From a virus, in IMG/VR virus record IMGVR_UViG_3300033141_005909, positions 1 through 39,344 of that record: DNA of 39,344 bases; one strand, written 5' to 3'. Position 1 is the stretch's first letter. Each line of letters starts with the position of its first letter. Positions 1-6,940 of this stretch are shown here, piece after piece. A model generated the notes under the pieces. That model had not been told where the DNA came from, did not search any database, and worked only from the letters and a program-made list of their open reading frames with translations. The translations under genes were made by a program, and so were the position numbers.

Positions 1-33
1 TGCGATTGTTTTTATTGCATTCAAATTGCTTGA
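1..33 (+). CDS. C-terminal end of a small cysteine-containing protein (partial)
   Basis: The first 33 bases read in frame as CDCFYCIQIA and a stop. A C-x-C-x2-C cluster suggests metal binding. The frame continues exactly from the open frame that runs off the right end of the window (39234-39344), giving a 47-residue protein if the molecule is circular. Function unknown. Confidence 0.5.
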   Translation, partial: CDCFYCIQIA

Positions 34-39
34 ATTAAT

Positions 40-240
40 ATGATAGGCTGGATAAAAAGATATTGCTTCACTTGCAGGGAAAGAACCCCATTTGAATATT
101 TAGGAACACAAGAAATAAACGGGAGAAGATTTGATTTATATAACTGCAAGATTTGCTATACTACAAGGGCTTTTAATTTGAGAAACTTAACAACTAAATT
201 GGAGGGTAAAGATGGCAAAGATAAAAATTCCAAAAGATAA
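40..240 (+). CDS. Small zinc-ribbon-like protein
   Basis: 66 residues. Two Cys pairs, CFTC at residues 9-12 and CKIC at 36-39, are spaced like the knuckles of a zinc ribbon; the C-terminus is Lys-rich. It begins 7 bases after the stop of the preceding frame and its 3' part overlaps the next tiny frame at 212. The family is not recognised; a nucleic-acid-binding accessory role is inference. Confidence 0.5.
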   Translation: MIGWIKRYCFTCRERTPFEYLGTQEINGRRFDLYNCKICYTTRAFNLRNLTTKLEGKDGKDKNSKR

Positions 241-259
241 TGCCAAACACATAAAATGA
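212..259 (+). CDS. Tiny 15-residue ORF between two small genes
   Basis: Starts with ATG 7 bases after a good Shine-Dalgarno (TTGGAGGG, 199-206) and ends in an ATGA overlap with the next gene at 256. It may be a leader that couples translation, or the Shine-Dalgarno may mainly serve the next gene by coupling. No function can be assigned. Confidence 0.3.
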   Translation: MAKIKIPKDNAKHIK

Positions 260-411
260 CAAATATAACAAAATTGACAGAAAAAGAATTGAAGGCTCTT
301 GGATTTGACATTATAGAGAAATTGAACTTGTTGCAAAATGATTTAATGGCAATTAAATCCGAGTTAATGAGAAGGAATCAAGAGAAATTGAAGGAAAATA
401 AGAAAGAGTAA
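256..411 (+). CDS. Short helical protein of unknown function
   Basis: 51 residues starting at the ATGA overlap with the preceding tiny ORF. The sequence is rich in Leu, Lys and Glu with heptad-like spacing (TEKELKALG, then IEKLNLLQNDLM), so a small coiled-coil is likely. It ends about 40 bases before the TATA-like box of the HNH gene. Not recognised. Confidence 0.45.
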   Translation: MTNITKLTEKELKALGFDIIEKLNLLQNDLMAIKSELMRRNQEKLKENKKE

Positions 412-451
412 GTTTATTAGATAAAATAGAGAAAAAAGACTTGAACGAAAG

Positions 452-460
452 ATTTAAATA
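452..460 (+). promoter_or_regulatory. TATA-like box for the leaderless HNH gene
   Basis: ATTTAAATA is centred 26 bases before the ATG at 482, with no Shine-Dalgarno in between. This is the usual geometry of an archaeal leaderless promoter. Confidence 0.6.
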
Positions 461-481
461 GTTTGGATATTATTTTAGATT

Positions 482-949
482 ATGGTTACTAATAATATAG
501 TAAAACCTAATAAACCTACAATAAAACCTAATAAATGTTTTTATTGTGGAAATGAAATAAAAGGAACAAGAAGATACTTTTGTTCTAATACTTGTTTACA
601 AAAATACTGGAGTGGAGTTTATAGCAAGAAGTGGAAAGAAGGGGATATATTTGTTAGAGAAGATGATAAACCAACTGAACAAGATATTGAAAAAGAGAAA
701 CAAAAATATCAAGCAAGAAGATTAGCATATAAAAAACTGAATTCTAAAAAAATAATAAATTGTGATTTATGTGGTATTAAATTAAAGAAATCAAAAATTG
801 TTAGACATCATGAAGATTATAATAAACCAGAAATATTTATGGTTTTATGCACAAAATGTCATGGATGGGTTAAAAGATATAATAACTTAAAGAAAAAATT
901 ATATTTTGATGAATTGAAAGGAGGTGTTGTAAAGAATGCAGATAAATAG
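482..949 (+). CDS. Zinc-finger plus HNH endonuclease-like protein
   Basis: 155 residues in two modules. Residues 19-44 hold a zinc finger (CFYC, then FCSNTC and KYW) closely resembling the small protein at 11749. Residues 94-126 form an HNH-type fold: CDLC (94-97), the RHHEDYNKP signature with H109/H110, and CTKCH (123-127). HNH proteins cut DNA; viral ones can be homing-type or help packaging. Separated from terminase by about 6 kb across the circle junction. Leaderless start. A structural zinc-binding role without cleavage cannot be excluded. Confidence 0.7.
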   Translation: MVTNNIVKPNKPTIKPNKCFYCGNEIKGTRRYFCSNTCLQKYWSGVYSKKWKEGDIFVREDDKPTEQDIEKEKQKYQARRLAYKKLNSKKIINCDLCGIKLKKSKIVRHHEDYNKPEIFMVLCTKCHGWVKRYNNLKKKLYFDELKGGVVKNADK

Positions 950-1517
950 TCCAAATTGGGTTCAATATACTATTCTTGTTTTAGCGGTGATTTTAGTAAT
1001 TGGAAGTTTTACATGGATGGCTCCTGTTGTTAAAGTTAATGAACAGAAAGTTGATTTATCTCAATTAGATATTCCAACAGCAGAAGAAATTGCCTCTCAA
1101 ATAGACATAGACAATTCAAAAATAGATGACTTGCATAATGTAATGTTTGGTCGTTGTAGAACAGAACTTAAAGATAATGCAGAAAGTGTAGTTTTAGATG
1201 AGATAGATATAGATGAGTTGAAAGAATACATTGAAGACCAAATTGCTGACTTTGATAAATTCACTAAAATTCCAACTTTAGATGAAGATGAAACAGAAGT
1301 TACTATTAATCAACTTGGTTATTGCATAGTTTTTGGAGAAGAATTTGGAGATGAAAAAGATGACAAATCAGCCATAGTAAATTTAGTTTATAACTTTGAA
1401 TACGAAGATGAAAATTCTTATGATGTTCATAAAGATAAACTTTATATTACAGGAACAGTAGATTTTGAAGAAGGAGATTTTGATGACGAAGATGTTGAAT
1501 TGAGTTATTCACTTTAA
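936..1517 (+). CDS. Membrane-anchored acidic protein
   Basis: 193 residues. A hydrophobic helix at about residues 10-31 (YTILVLAVILVIGSFTWM) would be a signal anchor; the rest is very acidic, with many Asp/Glu and a beta-rich C-terminal half. A strong Shine-Dalgarno (AAAGGAGGTG, 917-926) lies inside the end of the HNH gene, so the two are co-transcribed. Followed by a T-rich terminator. Not recognised; an envelope-located viral factor (for example in exclusion or exit) is speculation. Confidence 0.6.
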   Translation: MQINSPNWVQYTILVLAVILVIGSFTWMAPVVKVNEQKVDLSQLDIPTAEEIASQIDIDNSKIDDLHNVMFGRCRTELKDNAESVVLDEIDIDELKEYIEDQIADFDKFTKIPTLDEDETEVTINQLGYCIVFGEEFGDEKDDKSAIVNLVYNFEYEDENSYDVHKDKLYITGTVDFEEGDFDDEDVELSYSL

Positions 1518-1535
1518 GAAGCGATAAATAGATAA

Positions 1536-1555
1536 TTTATTTTTTTATTTTTTTT
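1536..1555 (+). terminator. T-rich terminator
   Basis: A nearly unbroken T tract follows the stop at 1517 and directly precedes the tRNA gene. T tracts end archaeal transcripts; no strong hairpin is visible. Confidence 0.45.
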
Positions 1556-1556
1556 G

Positions 1557-1662
1557 GCGGACATGGTGTAACAGGTTGCACAGATTAACAGAATTGCCTT
1601 GCTGACGAGTAAGGGTTACCAGTTCTGTTAATCAGGAGCGAGTTCGAACCCCGCTGTCCGCG
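1557..1662 (+). tRNA. tRNA gene with probable intron, likely Arg(UCU)
   Basis: Acceptor stem GCGGACA pairs perfectly with TGTCCGC (1655-1661), discriminator G, no CCA. D arm GTGT/GCAC has GG in its loop; T arm GCGAG-TTCGAAC-CCCGC has one A-C mismatch. The anticodon arm is 51 rather than 17 bases. Only an intron near 31/32 or 32/33 (about 34 bases, near 1588-1622) leaves U33, giving anticodon UCU, which reads AGA, the common Arg codon here. The canonical 37/38 position does not give U33. GATTAACAGAA pairs fully with TTCTGTTAATC. Isotype is inferred by hand. Confidence 0.7.
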
Positions 1663-1722
1663 TTAATATTTCATATATATAAAAAAACTTATTCTTAATT
1701 ACTCAAAAATAATCAAATTTAT

Positions 1723-2289
1723 ATGCCTTTACCAAATCCCAGAAAAGATGAAGATAAAAATTCTTTTATAAGTAGATGTATGTCTAATGAAACTATGAAA
1801 TCTGAATTTCCTGATCAAAAACAAAGAACTGCTGTTTGTTTTTCTCAATGGAGAAAAGGTAGAAAAAAAGATTCAGAGCCATTAATGACTAAACAATGTA
1901 TTAATTTTGTTTCTAAACATTATGAAATAGAAAAAGAAGAAGGAACTAAAGAGCGATATATTGAAGTGCCTATTTCTGGATTAAAAGAAGATAGAGATGG
2001 AGAAAAAATGTCTCAGACAGCTATTAACAAGATGATTGATTCTCTAAAAAAAGGAATAGTTCTCCATTCTGATCATGGTAAAGGGCCAATAGAATATTCA
2101 TGGAAGGATATACAAGGAGTTTCAGTTGATGGTTGGCAGAATAATGATTTATTAATAGCAAAATTTAGATTAAATAAATCTCATCCAGATCATGAATTAT
2201 TATGGAATTATATTCATAAAGAAAAAATGCCTGTTGGATTTTCAATAGGTGCAAGACCTAAACAAGCACATTATGAAAAAATAGAATGA
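1723..2289 (+). CDS. Prohead (capsid maturation) protease, main part
   Basis: 188 residues. The N-terminus (PNPRKDEDK, SRCMSNE, FPDQKQRTAVC, SQWRKGRKK) is a segment common at the start of viral head genes. The HK97-type protease core follows: HSDHG (His115, His118), then VGFSIGARP with the candidate nucleophile Ser174. It lies directly before the capsid gene, as expected. The frame stops at the point where the family normally continues with a beta strand and an E-V-SPVGIPSYPEA segment; that segment is encoded in the -1 frame by the next, 4-base-overlapping gene. The protease is therefore split, frameshifted or affected by a sequencing error. Confidence 0.8.
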   Translation: MPLPNPRKDEDKNSFISRCMSNETMKSEFPDQKQRTAVCFSQWRKGRKKDSEPLMTKQCINFVSKHYEIEKEEGTKERYIEVPISGLKEDRDGEKMSQTAINKMIDSLKKGIVLHSDHGKGPIEYSWKDIQGVSVDGWQNNDLLIAKFRLNKSHPDHELLWNYIHKEKMPVGFSIGARPKQAHYEKIE

Positions 2290-2765
2290 GAAGAATAAAA
2301 GTTTATGATGATGTTGAATTACTTGAAGTAAGCCCAGTTGGGATTCCATCCTATCCTGAGGCAATTAATCGAAGTTTAATTAAATCTATAATGTCCAAAA
2401 TGGCTGAAGAAGAAGTATCAACTGATACACAAACTTCTGATGAGGAAGAAAAAACAGAAACTACTGAAAAACCTGCGGAAGAAACTCAATCTACAGAAGA
2501 AAAAACAGAGGAAGGAAAAACAGAAGAAGGAGAAACTGAGGAAGGAAAAACAGAGGAAAAGTCATCAATTATCCAGATGTCAAAAGCACAGATTCAAGAA
2601 CTTATTACTGGTATTGTTAAGGAAGTTCAAGCAGATCGTAAGGGTCTGGTTGAAAAACAAGAAGAGGAACAAAAAAAAGAAGATGTTGAAAAGATGTCTG
2701 CAGGTGAAATAATGCAAAAACTCGGTTTTTTTGATACTAATAAAGGACTTCAAACATGGGGTTAA
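2286..2765 (+). CDS. Protease C-terminal segment plus scaffold-like acidic domain
   Basis: 159 residues. Residues 1-27 (KVYDDVELLEVSP, then VGIPSYPEA) match the end of the HK97-type protease fold that the previous gene lacks. Residues 40-95 are an acidic low-complexity tract with repeated EEGKTEEG units. The rest is helical (about 95-150), as in scaffold or delta domains that precede the capsid protein. It starts at an ATGA overlap with the protease and ends one base before the capsid ATG. It could be a separately made scaffold or the tail of a frameshifted fusion. Confidence 0.65.
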   Translation: MRRIKVYDDVELLEVSPVGIPSYPEAINRSLIKSIMSKMAEEEVSTDTQTSDEEEKTETTEKPAEETQSTEEKTEEGKTEEGETEEGKTEEKSSIIQMSKAQIQELITGIVKEVQADRKGLVEKQEEEQKKEDVEKMSAGEIMQKLGFFDTNKGLQTWG

Positions 2766-2766
2766 A

Positions 2767-3690
2767 ATGGCAGACATAAAAAAAGCAGTTTTAGAAGGCA
2801 CAGACAAATATGGTGGTTATTTAACACCAGAAATTTTGTCAAGAAAAGTCTATGCTATTGTTCAAAATAATACAGTTATGGTTCCTCTGATGGAGCAAGT
2901 TAAGTTGAAATCCGATACTACTTATTTGCCAAAAAACACAAAAGGTTCAACAGCTTATTGGGTTGCAGAAACTCAATCTATTACTGCCTCTACACCTGAA
3001 TGGGAAAGAATTACACTTTCTCCAAAAAAGGTTGCGGCATTAACAGAACTTTCAACAGAGTTATTAGAAGATGCGGCAGTAAATCCAGCGGTTGCTAATT
3101 ATGTAATGGAACAAATGGGTAAAGATATTGGTTTATCTATTGACAATGAAATCATCAATGGAACTCAGGGTCAATTCACAAATTATTTGAGATCTACAGG
3201 AAGTTTTACTAATTCTGTTACATGTGGTGCAAGCACAAATGGTGGAAACATCACATTAGCAAAAATAAGTGATGCAATCAATGAAGGTGAAAAAGATAAT
3301 TTCCGATATGATGTTTCTATCTTTAATCCTCGAACAGTGAATTCTTTGAGAAAATTAACAGATAGTAATGCAAGACCAATGTTTGATGAAGCAACATTTG
3401 GTTCCCCAATATTGAAAGATGGAGCTTTAGGAACTATCTATGGGACTACTGTCTTTGCAACAAACCAGATACATCATACTGCAAGTTATGGAACAGCAGG
3501 AGATGCAACTGATGCAATTATTGGAACTAAGAAGAAATTTGGTGTTTATGGTATGAGAAGGAATCTAACCTTCCATAAAGATTATGATATTGCCCATGAT
3601 TCATGGGATTATCAGGCAAATATGAGAGTGGCGTTCAATATCTTGTATAGTGAAGCATACTGTGTTATCAGAGCAATCTTAGACGATTAA
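2767..3690 (+). CDS. HK97-fold major capsid protein
   Basis: 307 residues from ATG 2767 (MADIKKAVLEG). I prefer this to an in-frame ATG at 2731, which lies inside the preceding gene. The pattern is that of phage capsid family PF05065: GGYLTPEI near the start, VPLMEQVKL, WVAETQSIT, KKVAALTELSTELLEDA (spine helix region), FNPRT, and a C-terminal segment ending in RAILDD. It forms the icosahedral shell. No N-terminal delta domain is present, which agrees with scaffold function lying in the preceding gene. Followed by a T-rich terminator, as suits a highly expressed gene. Confidence 0.88.
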   Translation: MADIKKAVLEGTDKYGGYLTPEILSRKVYAIVQNNTVMVPLMEQVKLKSDTTYLPKNTKGSTAYWVAETQSITASTPEWERITLSPKKVAALTELSTELLEDAAVNPAVANYVMEQMGKDIGLSIDNEIINGTQGQFTNYLRSTGSFTNSVTCGASTNGGNITLAKISDAINEGEKDNFRYDVSIFNPRTVNSLRKLTDSNARPMFDEATFGSPILKDGALGTIYGTTVFATNQIHHTASYGTAGDATDAIIGTKKKFGVYGMRRNLTFHKDYDIAHDSWDYQANMRVAFNILYSEAYCVIRAILDD

Positions 3691-3699
3691 AAAACCTAA

Positions 3700-3722
3700 A
3701 TTTTTTATTTTTTTATTTTTTT
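3700..3722 (+). terminator. T-rich terminator after the capsid gene
   Basis: Three runs of 6-8 T separated by single A residues, starting 10 bases after the capsid stop and ending 10 bases before the next ATG. It may partly terminate capsid transcripts. Confidence 0.45.
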
Positions 3723-3732
3723 AATTGGAAAT

Positions 3733-4530
3733 ATGGGAAAGTATATTACTCCAGTTGATGTTTGGAATTTTTTAAATTCCTATACTGAAATAAGAGCAGA
3801 AACAGCTGGGACTGCGACAGGCAATTCTCAAACTTTTTCTCTTGCTAATAAAAATATTATTAGTGGTTCTACAACAATTTATACTAATGGAACACAGATT
3901 ACTCAAAGTGCAACATGGGATTATGATGCAGGAAAATTTACATTAACTGCTGTTTCTGGAAGTAGTGTTACAGTAGATTATGATTATGCAAGTATTCCGA
4001 ATTCTGTTATGACAGATTTTATTACTCAAACTGAAGATAAATTAGATAATTTATCAAGAAGAAAATTTAATATCACAACTGGTAGAACTGAATATTTAGA
4101 TGTTGATGAAAATCAAAAAACTTTTTTTACAAAATATTATCCTATTCAAACTGCATCAATATCAAGAAATAAAAATCATGAAACAGACACTCCTAACTGG
4201 GAAACATTAACAGAAGGATTAGGAGGGCATTATTTAATGACTGATGAAGATAAATTGATTGGAAGATTCAGATTAATTGATAAATTTCCAGAAAAAGGGA
4301 AAAATAAAATTAGGGTAATCTATTCTTATGGATATTCAAGTGGATCAATTCCTGCTGTTGTTAAAGAATTAGCAACATTAGAATGTGCAAGAAAAGTTTT
4401 AGATAGTTCAATATATAATGCTTATGTAGATGGGAGAGAAGGATTTAGTCCTGCAAGAATTGAACAAATAGATAATCGTATTGAAGAATTGCGAAAAATA
4501 CTTAAACGAGATGAGATTTCATTAATATAA
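3733..4530 (+). CDS. Head-tail connector (adaptor) protein
   Basis: 265 residues. It sits just after the capsid gene, where gp6/gp15-type adaptors lie. The central part (about 90-130) is helical with NSVMTDFITQTEDKLDNLSRR and then FNITTGRTEYLDV, typical of connector proteins in which a helical bundle is followed by a strand. The C-terminal part has VIYSYGY, then PAVVKELATLECARKVL, the usual end of this family. The N-terminal 70 residues form an extra beta-rich insertion (SGSTTIYTNGTQIT). It would join the portal to the head-closure ring. Confidence 0.7.
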   Translation: MGKYITPVDVWNFLNSYTEIRAETAGTATGNSQTFSLANKNIISGSTTIYTNGTQITQSATWDYDAGKFTLTAVSGSSVTVDYDYASIPNSVMTDFITQTEDKLDNLSRRKFNITTGRTEYLDVDENQKTFFTKYYPIQTASISRNKNHETDTPNWETLTEGLGGHYLMTDEDKLIGRFRLIDKFPEKGKNKIRVIYSYGYSSGSIPAVVKELATLECARKVLDSSIYNAYVDGREGFSPARIEQIDNRIEELRKILKRDEISLI

Positions 4531-4552
4531 TCCTGATGGGATAAAATAGCTG

Positions 4553-4993
4553 ATGGCAATAAGTAAATCAAATTTGTATGAAGAAGCATACAATGTAGTG
4601 AAAGACCTCATTACTAAATATATTTCTGATCCAACTAAAGCATATAAAAGAAAATGGATTTATTCATCAATGCCTGATATTTCCAAGCCAAGATTTAAAT
4701 TTCCATTTATTATAATAAATTCTCCAGATATTTCTCAAGAAAATAGAGATTTTAATACAGGAAAAGGAAATACTTATAGAATTTTAATTACTGTTTGGAG
4801 TGATAAAGAAAGTGAAGTAGATGAATTGTCATCAGACATTCAAGCAACCTTAATTAATCATGAATCAGATTTAAATAATAATAATCTATATAATCCAGAA
4901 ATAAATTCAAGTCCTTTTAATATGGTATTAGATCAAAATGGAAAAAAACTATATAACAGGCCAATAGGAATAATTTGCAGGGGGTGGATATAA
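4553..4993 (+). CDS. Neck / tail-completion-like protein
   Basis: 146 residues. By position (after the connector, before the HK97 gp10-like gene) and by its alternating strands, for example FPFIIINSP, YRILITVWS and a final PIGIICRGWI, it resembles the small neck or tail-terminator proteins that cap the tail tube. An LSSD tetrapeptide near residue 92 is encoded by a copy of the repeated GTCATCAGACA motif. It ends immediately before the next ATG. The exact neck role is not certain. Confidence 0.55.
   Translation: MAISKSNLYEEAYNVVKDLITKYISDPTKAYKRKWIYSSMPDISKPRFKFPFIIINSPDISQENRDFNTGKGNTYRILITVWSDKESEVDELSSDIQATLINHESDLNNNNLYNPEINSSPFNMVLDQNGKKLYNRPIGIICRGWI
4828..4838 (+). repeat. GTCATCAGACA motif copy 1 (within neck gene)
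   Basis: TTGTCATCAGACA in the coding frame, read as Leu-Ser-Ser-Asp. Confidence 0.5.
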
Positions 4994-5410
4994 ATGGCAA
5001 AATCAATGCAAGTAACTGGAATTGCTGAATTAACAAAAAAATTAAAAAGAATAGAATATACAATAAAAGGAATTCCAAAAGAGGATCTTCCACAGGTTGC
5101 AGAGCAAGGAATGTTGCATGCCCAAAAAATAGCACCAAAAGCAACAGGAGCTTTAATCCAAGCAATTAAGTTTAATCATTATGGAGAAATATGGATGATT
5201 ATATCAAAACAACCTAAAAAAAAGGAATATAATTATCCTAATAGTATGCAAAAACAAACTAAACCATTGCCTTATCATATCTGGATTGAAACAGGTGTGC
5301 AACCAGCAAAAACAGGAGAAAATGCTTATATGAAAAAAACAGCACAATGGTTATCACAAGTATTATTTTATACAATTGATAATAAAATTAAACAAGCAAT
5401 CAAATCATAA
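4994..5410 (+). CDS. HK97 gp10-like head-closure / tail-completion protein
   Basis: 138 residues. It begins with GIAELTKKLKRIE, and the segment QVAEQGMLHAQKIAPKATGAL is the hallmark of the HK97 gp10-like family (PF04883), as is the IWIETGVQPAK stretch followed by a C-terminal helix. Shine-Dalgarno CAGGGGG lies about 10 bases before ATG, inside the previous gene. It helps to close the head or complete the tail. Confidence 0.75.
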   Translation: MAKSMQVTGIAELTKKLKRIEYTIKGIPKEDLPQVAEQGMLHAQKIAPKATGALIQAIKFNHYGEIWMIISKQPKKKEYNYPNSMQKQTKPLPYHIWIETGVQPAKTGENAYMKKTAQWLSQVLFYTIDNKIKQAIKS

Positions 5411-5456
5411 TGAAAGAAAAGATAGACGCTGCGTCAATTAAATTCGGAGAAATAAG

Positions 5457-6038
5457 ATGGTTAATTTAACACAACAAATATGGATGAAACAACCTTATGT
5501 TTCCATAGCTCGTATAGATGGAAATGAAATGCAATTTAGATCACGAACAAGCACATTGAATATTACTGGTGATAATTTTGATATTGAAGGTATTGAAACC
5601 TTTGGCGGTAAAGTAACAAGAATTGGCTCAAGAGAAGATATAGAAATTAGCATGGATATTTTTCCATTAAGTGCAGAGCATACTGATTTTGATGCTCTAT
5701 TTTATGGACATACTGGATCAAGTTCAATTATTACTGCAAGTGATCAACTTAAATACAGAATTTGTTTATTATGGACAAATGAAAGCGGAATAACAAGTGG
5801 TGCAGAAGCGATAGCAAGCGGTTCTGATGCATATAGAAGAATTTATGCAGAAGGATATATCACAAATATGGAAGTTAGTCAAGATGCTGGTGAAGAGTTA
5901 AAAGGAACAATTACTTATAAAACATCACCTGAAGATGAAAATGGTGATAGTAATCGTAAGATTGAATCTTGCACACCAGATGGAACACCTGTTACATTAG
6001 GAGCAGTTGCTTCATACACTTCAACAACTAAATGGTAA
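5457..6038 (+). CDS. Major tail tube protein
   Basis: 193 residues, mostly beta strand, placed between the tail-completion gene and the tail chaperone, the standard position of the tube protein. Segments such as NITGDNFDIEGIETFGG, REDIEISMDIFP and GYITNMEVSQDAGEELKG resemble tail tube proteins that mention target fields such as a raised loop and a final strand pair. Shine-Dalgarno CGGAG lies 9 bases upstream. It would polymerise around the tape measure to form a non-contractile tail; no sheath gene is present. Confidence 0.7.
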   Translation: MVNLTQQIWMKQPYVSIARIDGNEMQFRSRTSTLNITGDNFDIEGIETFGGKVTRIGSREDIEISMDIFPLSAEHTDFDALFYGHTGSSSIITASDQLKYRICLLWTNESGITSGAEAIASGSDAYRRIYAEGYITNMEVSQDAGEELKGTITYKTSPEDENGDSNRKIESCTPDGTPVTLGAVASYTSTTKW

Positions 6039-6049
6039 ATTATGAGTGA

Positions 6050-6352
6050 ATGTCAGAAGAAGAAACAGAAATAGAAAAAAAAGAGAAATTTATGAAGAGC
6101 ATAAATGATAGAATCACTACCAGTTTTAGTATAACCTTTATTCCAGTTAAGGAATTTAGAAGATTTAAAAAATTGGCAGAAGATGAATTTAGAGATAACT
6201 ATGCAATGACACTTAAATTCTTAATGGATTCATGGGAAAAAAATCAATTTTATTTAGAACAAATTAATTTATTATGGAAAGAAATTCATACTCTCAAAGA
6301 AGAGAAAATTAAATTGAAAGAAATGAAGCCAAAAACATTTGGTGAAAATTAA
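6050..6352 (+). CDS. Small helical protein in the tail operon
   Basis: 100 residues, almost all helical: an acidic start, then PVKEFRRFKKLAEDEFRDN, LKFLMDSWEK and a Lys/Glu-rich coiled coil. The middle recalls short helix-turn-helix or ribbon-helix-helix style proteins but lacks a clear first strand. It lies between the tail tube and the tail assembly chaperone and ends two bases before the chaperone ATG at 6354. Function unknown. Confidence 0.5.
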   Translation: MSEEETEIEKKEKFMKSINDRITTSFSITFIPVKEFRRFKKLAEDEFRDNYAMTLKFLMDSWEKNQFYLEQINLLWKEIHTLKEEKIKLKEMKPKTFGEN

Positions 6353-6353
6353 A

Positions 6354-6734
6354 ATGTTAGATATAGAAAGACTAAGAGCAAAGCCAAAAGAAGTGGAGTT
6401 TATGGGTGATACTATCAAGATTTATCCATTGAAAACCAAACAGATTGCTGAATTAGGGGAATTACAAGCCAAAAATAAGTTTGCAGATGCAACAATGATG
6501 TTAATCAGAGAAACATTTAATAGAATGTTACAGGAAGAACATATTGCCAAATTGATAGAACAAGGCAAAACTCGTGAGGAAGCAAAAAAAATACCCTTTA
6601 AAAAACTTACAGATGACGATATTGATGAATTTGATCAAAAAAGTTTGAATGAATTGATGCCTCATATAATGGAAGTTAATGGTTTGAAAATTCCAGAAGA
6701 AAAAGACAATCAAAAAAAAACTTCAAAGCAATAA
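6354..6734 (+). CDS. Tail assembly chaperone, short (gpG-like) form
   Basis: 126 residues from ATG 6354; a TTG 15 bases earlier lies inside the previous gene and is unlikely. The position between tail tube and tape measure, the size, a start with strands (VEFMGDTIKIYPL) and a helical remainder fit lambda gpG-like chaperones. The frame ends at 6734, shortly after a nine-A run. A -1 slip there gives the longer GT form (ending 6940). The chaperone coats the tape measure during tail assembly and is absent from the virion. Confidence 0.75.
   Translation: MLDIERLRAKPKEVEFMGDTIKIYPLKTKQIAELGELQAKNKFADATMMLIRETFNRMLQEEHIAKLIEQGKTREEAKKIPFKKLTDDDIDEFDQKSLNELMPHIMEVNGLKIPEEKDNQKKTSKQ
6712..6720 (+). 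promoter_or_regulatory. Programmed -1 frameshift site (A AAA AAA)
   Basis: Nine A residues read in frame as caA AAA AAA Act, a perfect X-XXY-YYZ slippery heptamer. Shifting -1 moves ribosomes from the short chaperone frame, which stops at 6732-6734, into a frame open to 6940. That second frame has no good start codon of its own at its beginning. Confidence 0.75.
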
Positions 6735-6940
6735 TTGATCAACAAATTAGCGGCAAAACATCAACCTTAGATCAAATAATTTGTGAAGGCACATATGCTC
6801 TTTTAAGAAACATGCAAGGATTTAATATTGAAGGAATTATGGAAATGCCAATTTCTCAATTCTTTTTCTTACTTGATGGTCTTTCTAAAGAATATAAAGA
6901 GTGTGAAAAGAAAAATACAAAAAGGGGGGTAAGGAAATAA
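6719..6940 (+). CDS. gpT-like extension of the tail chaperone (frameshift product)
   Basis: About 73 residues in the -1 frame relative to the chaperone (NFKAIIDQQISGKTSTLDQ onward, through MEMPISQFFFLLDGLSKEY). The frame runs open from the slippery A run to a stop at 6940, directly abutting the tape-measure ATG. Length and placement match the T half of G/GT chaperones. The full fusion would be about 195 residues from 6354. There is no independent Shine-Dalgarno at its start. Confidence 0.7.
   Translation, partial: NFKAIIDQQISGKTSTLDQIICEGTYALLRNMQGFNIEGIMEMPISQFFFLLDGLSKEYKECEKKNTKRGVRK

Noticed and set aside
1583-1633. Class II tRNA (Ser or Leu) with long variable arm
   Set aside because: The extra bases lie within the anticodon arm, not between anticodon and T arms, and the variable loop is only about four bases.
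2440-2712. Alternative frame over the acidic scaffold repeat
   Set aside because: A Lys-rich shadow of the acidic repeat in another frame, with no start signal of its own.
5411-5456. Small non-coding element between two tail genes
   Set aside because: Only a short spacer with a Shine-Dalgarno; no structure stands out.
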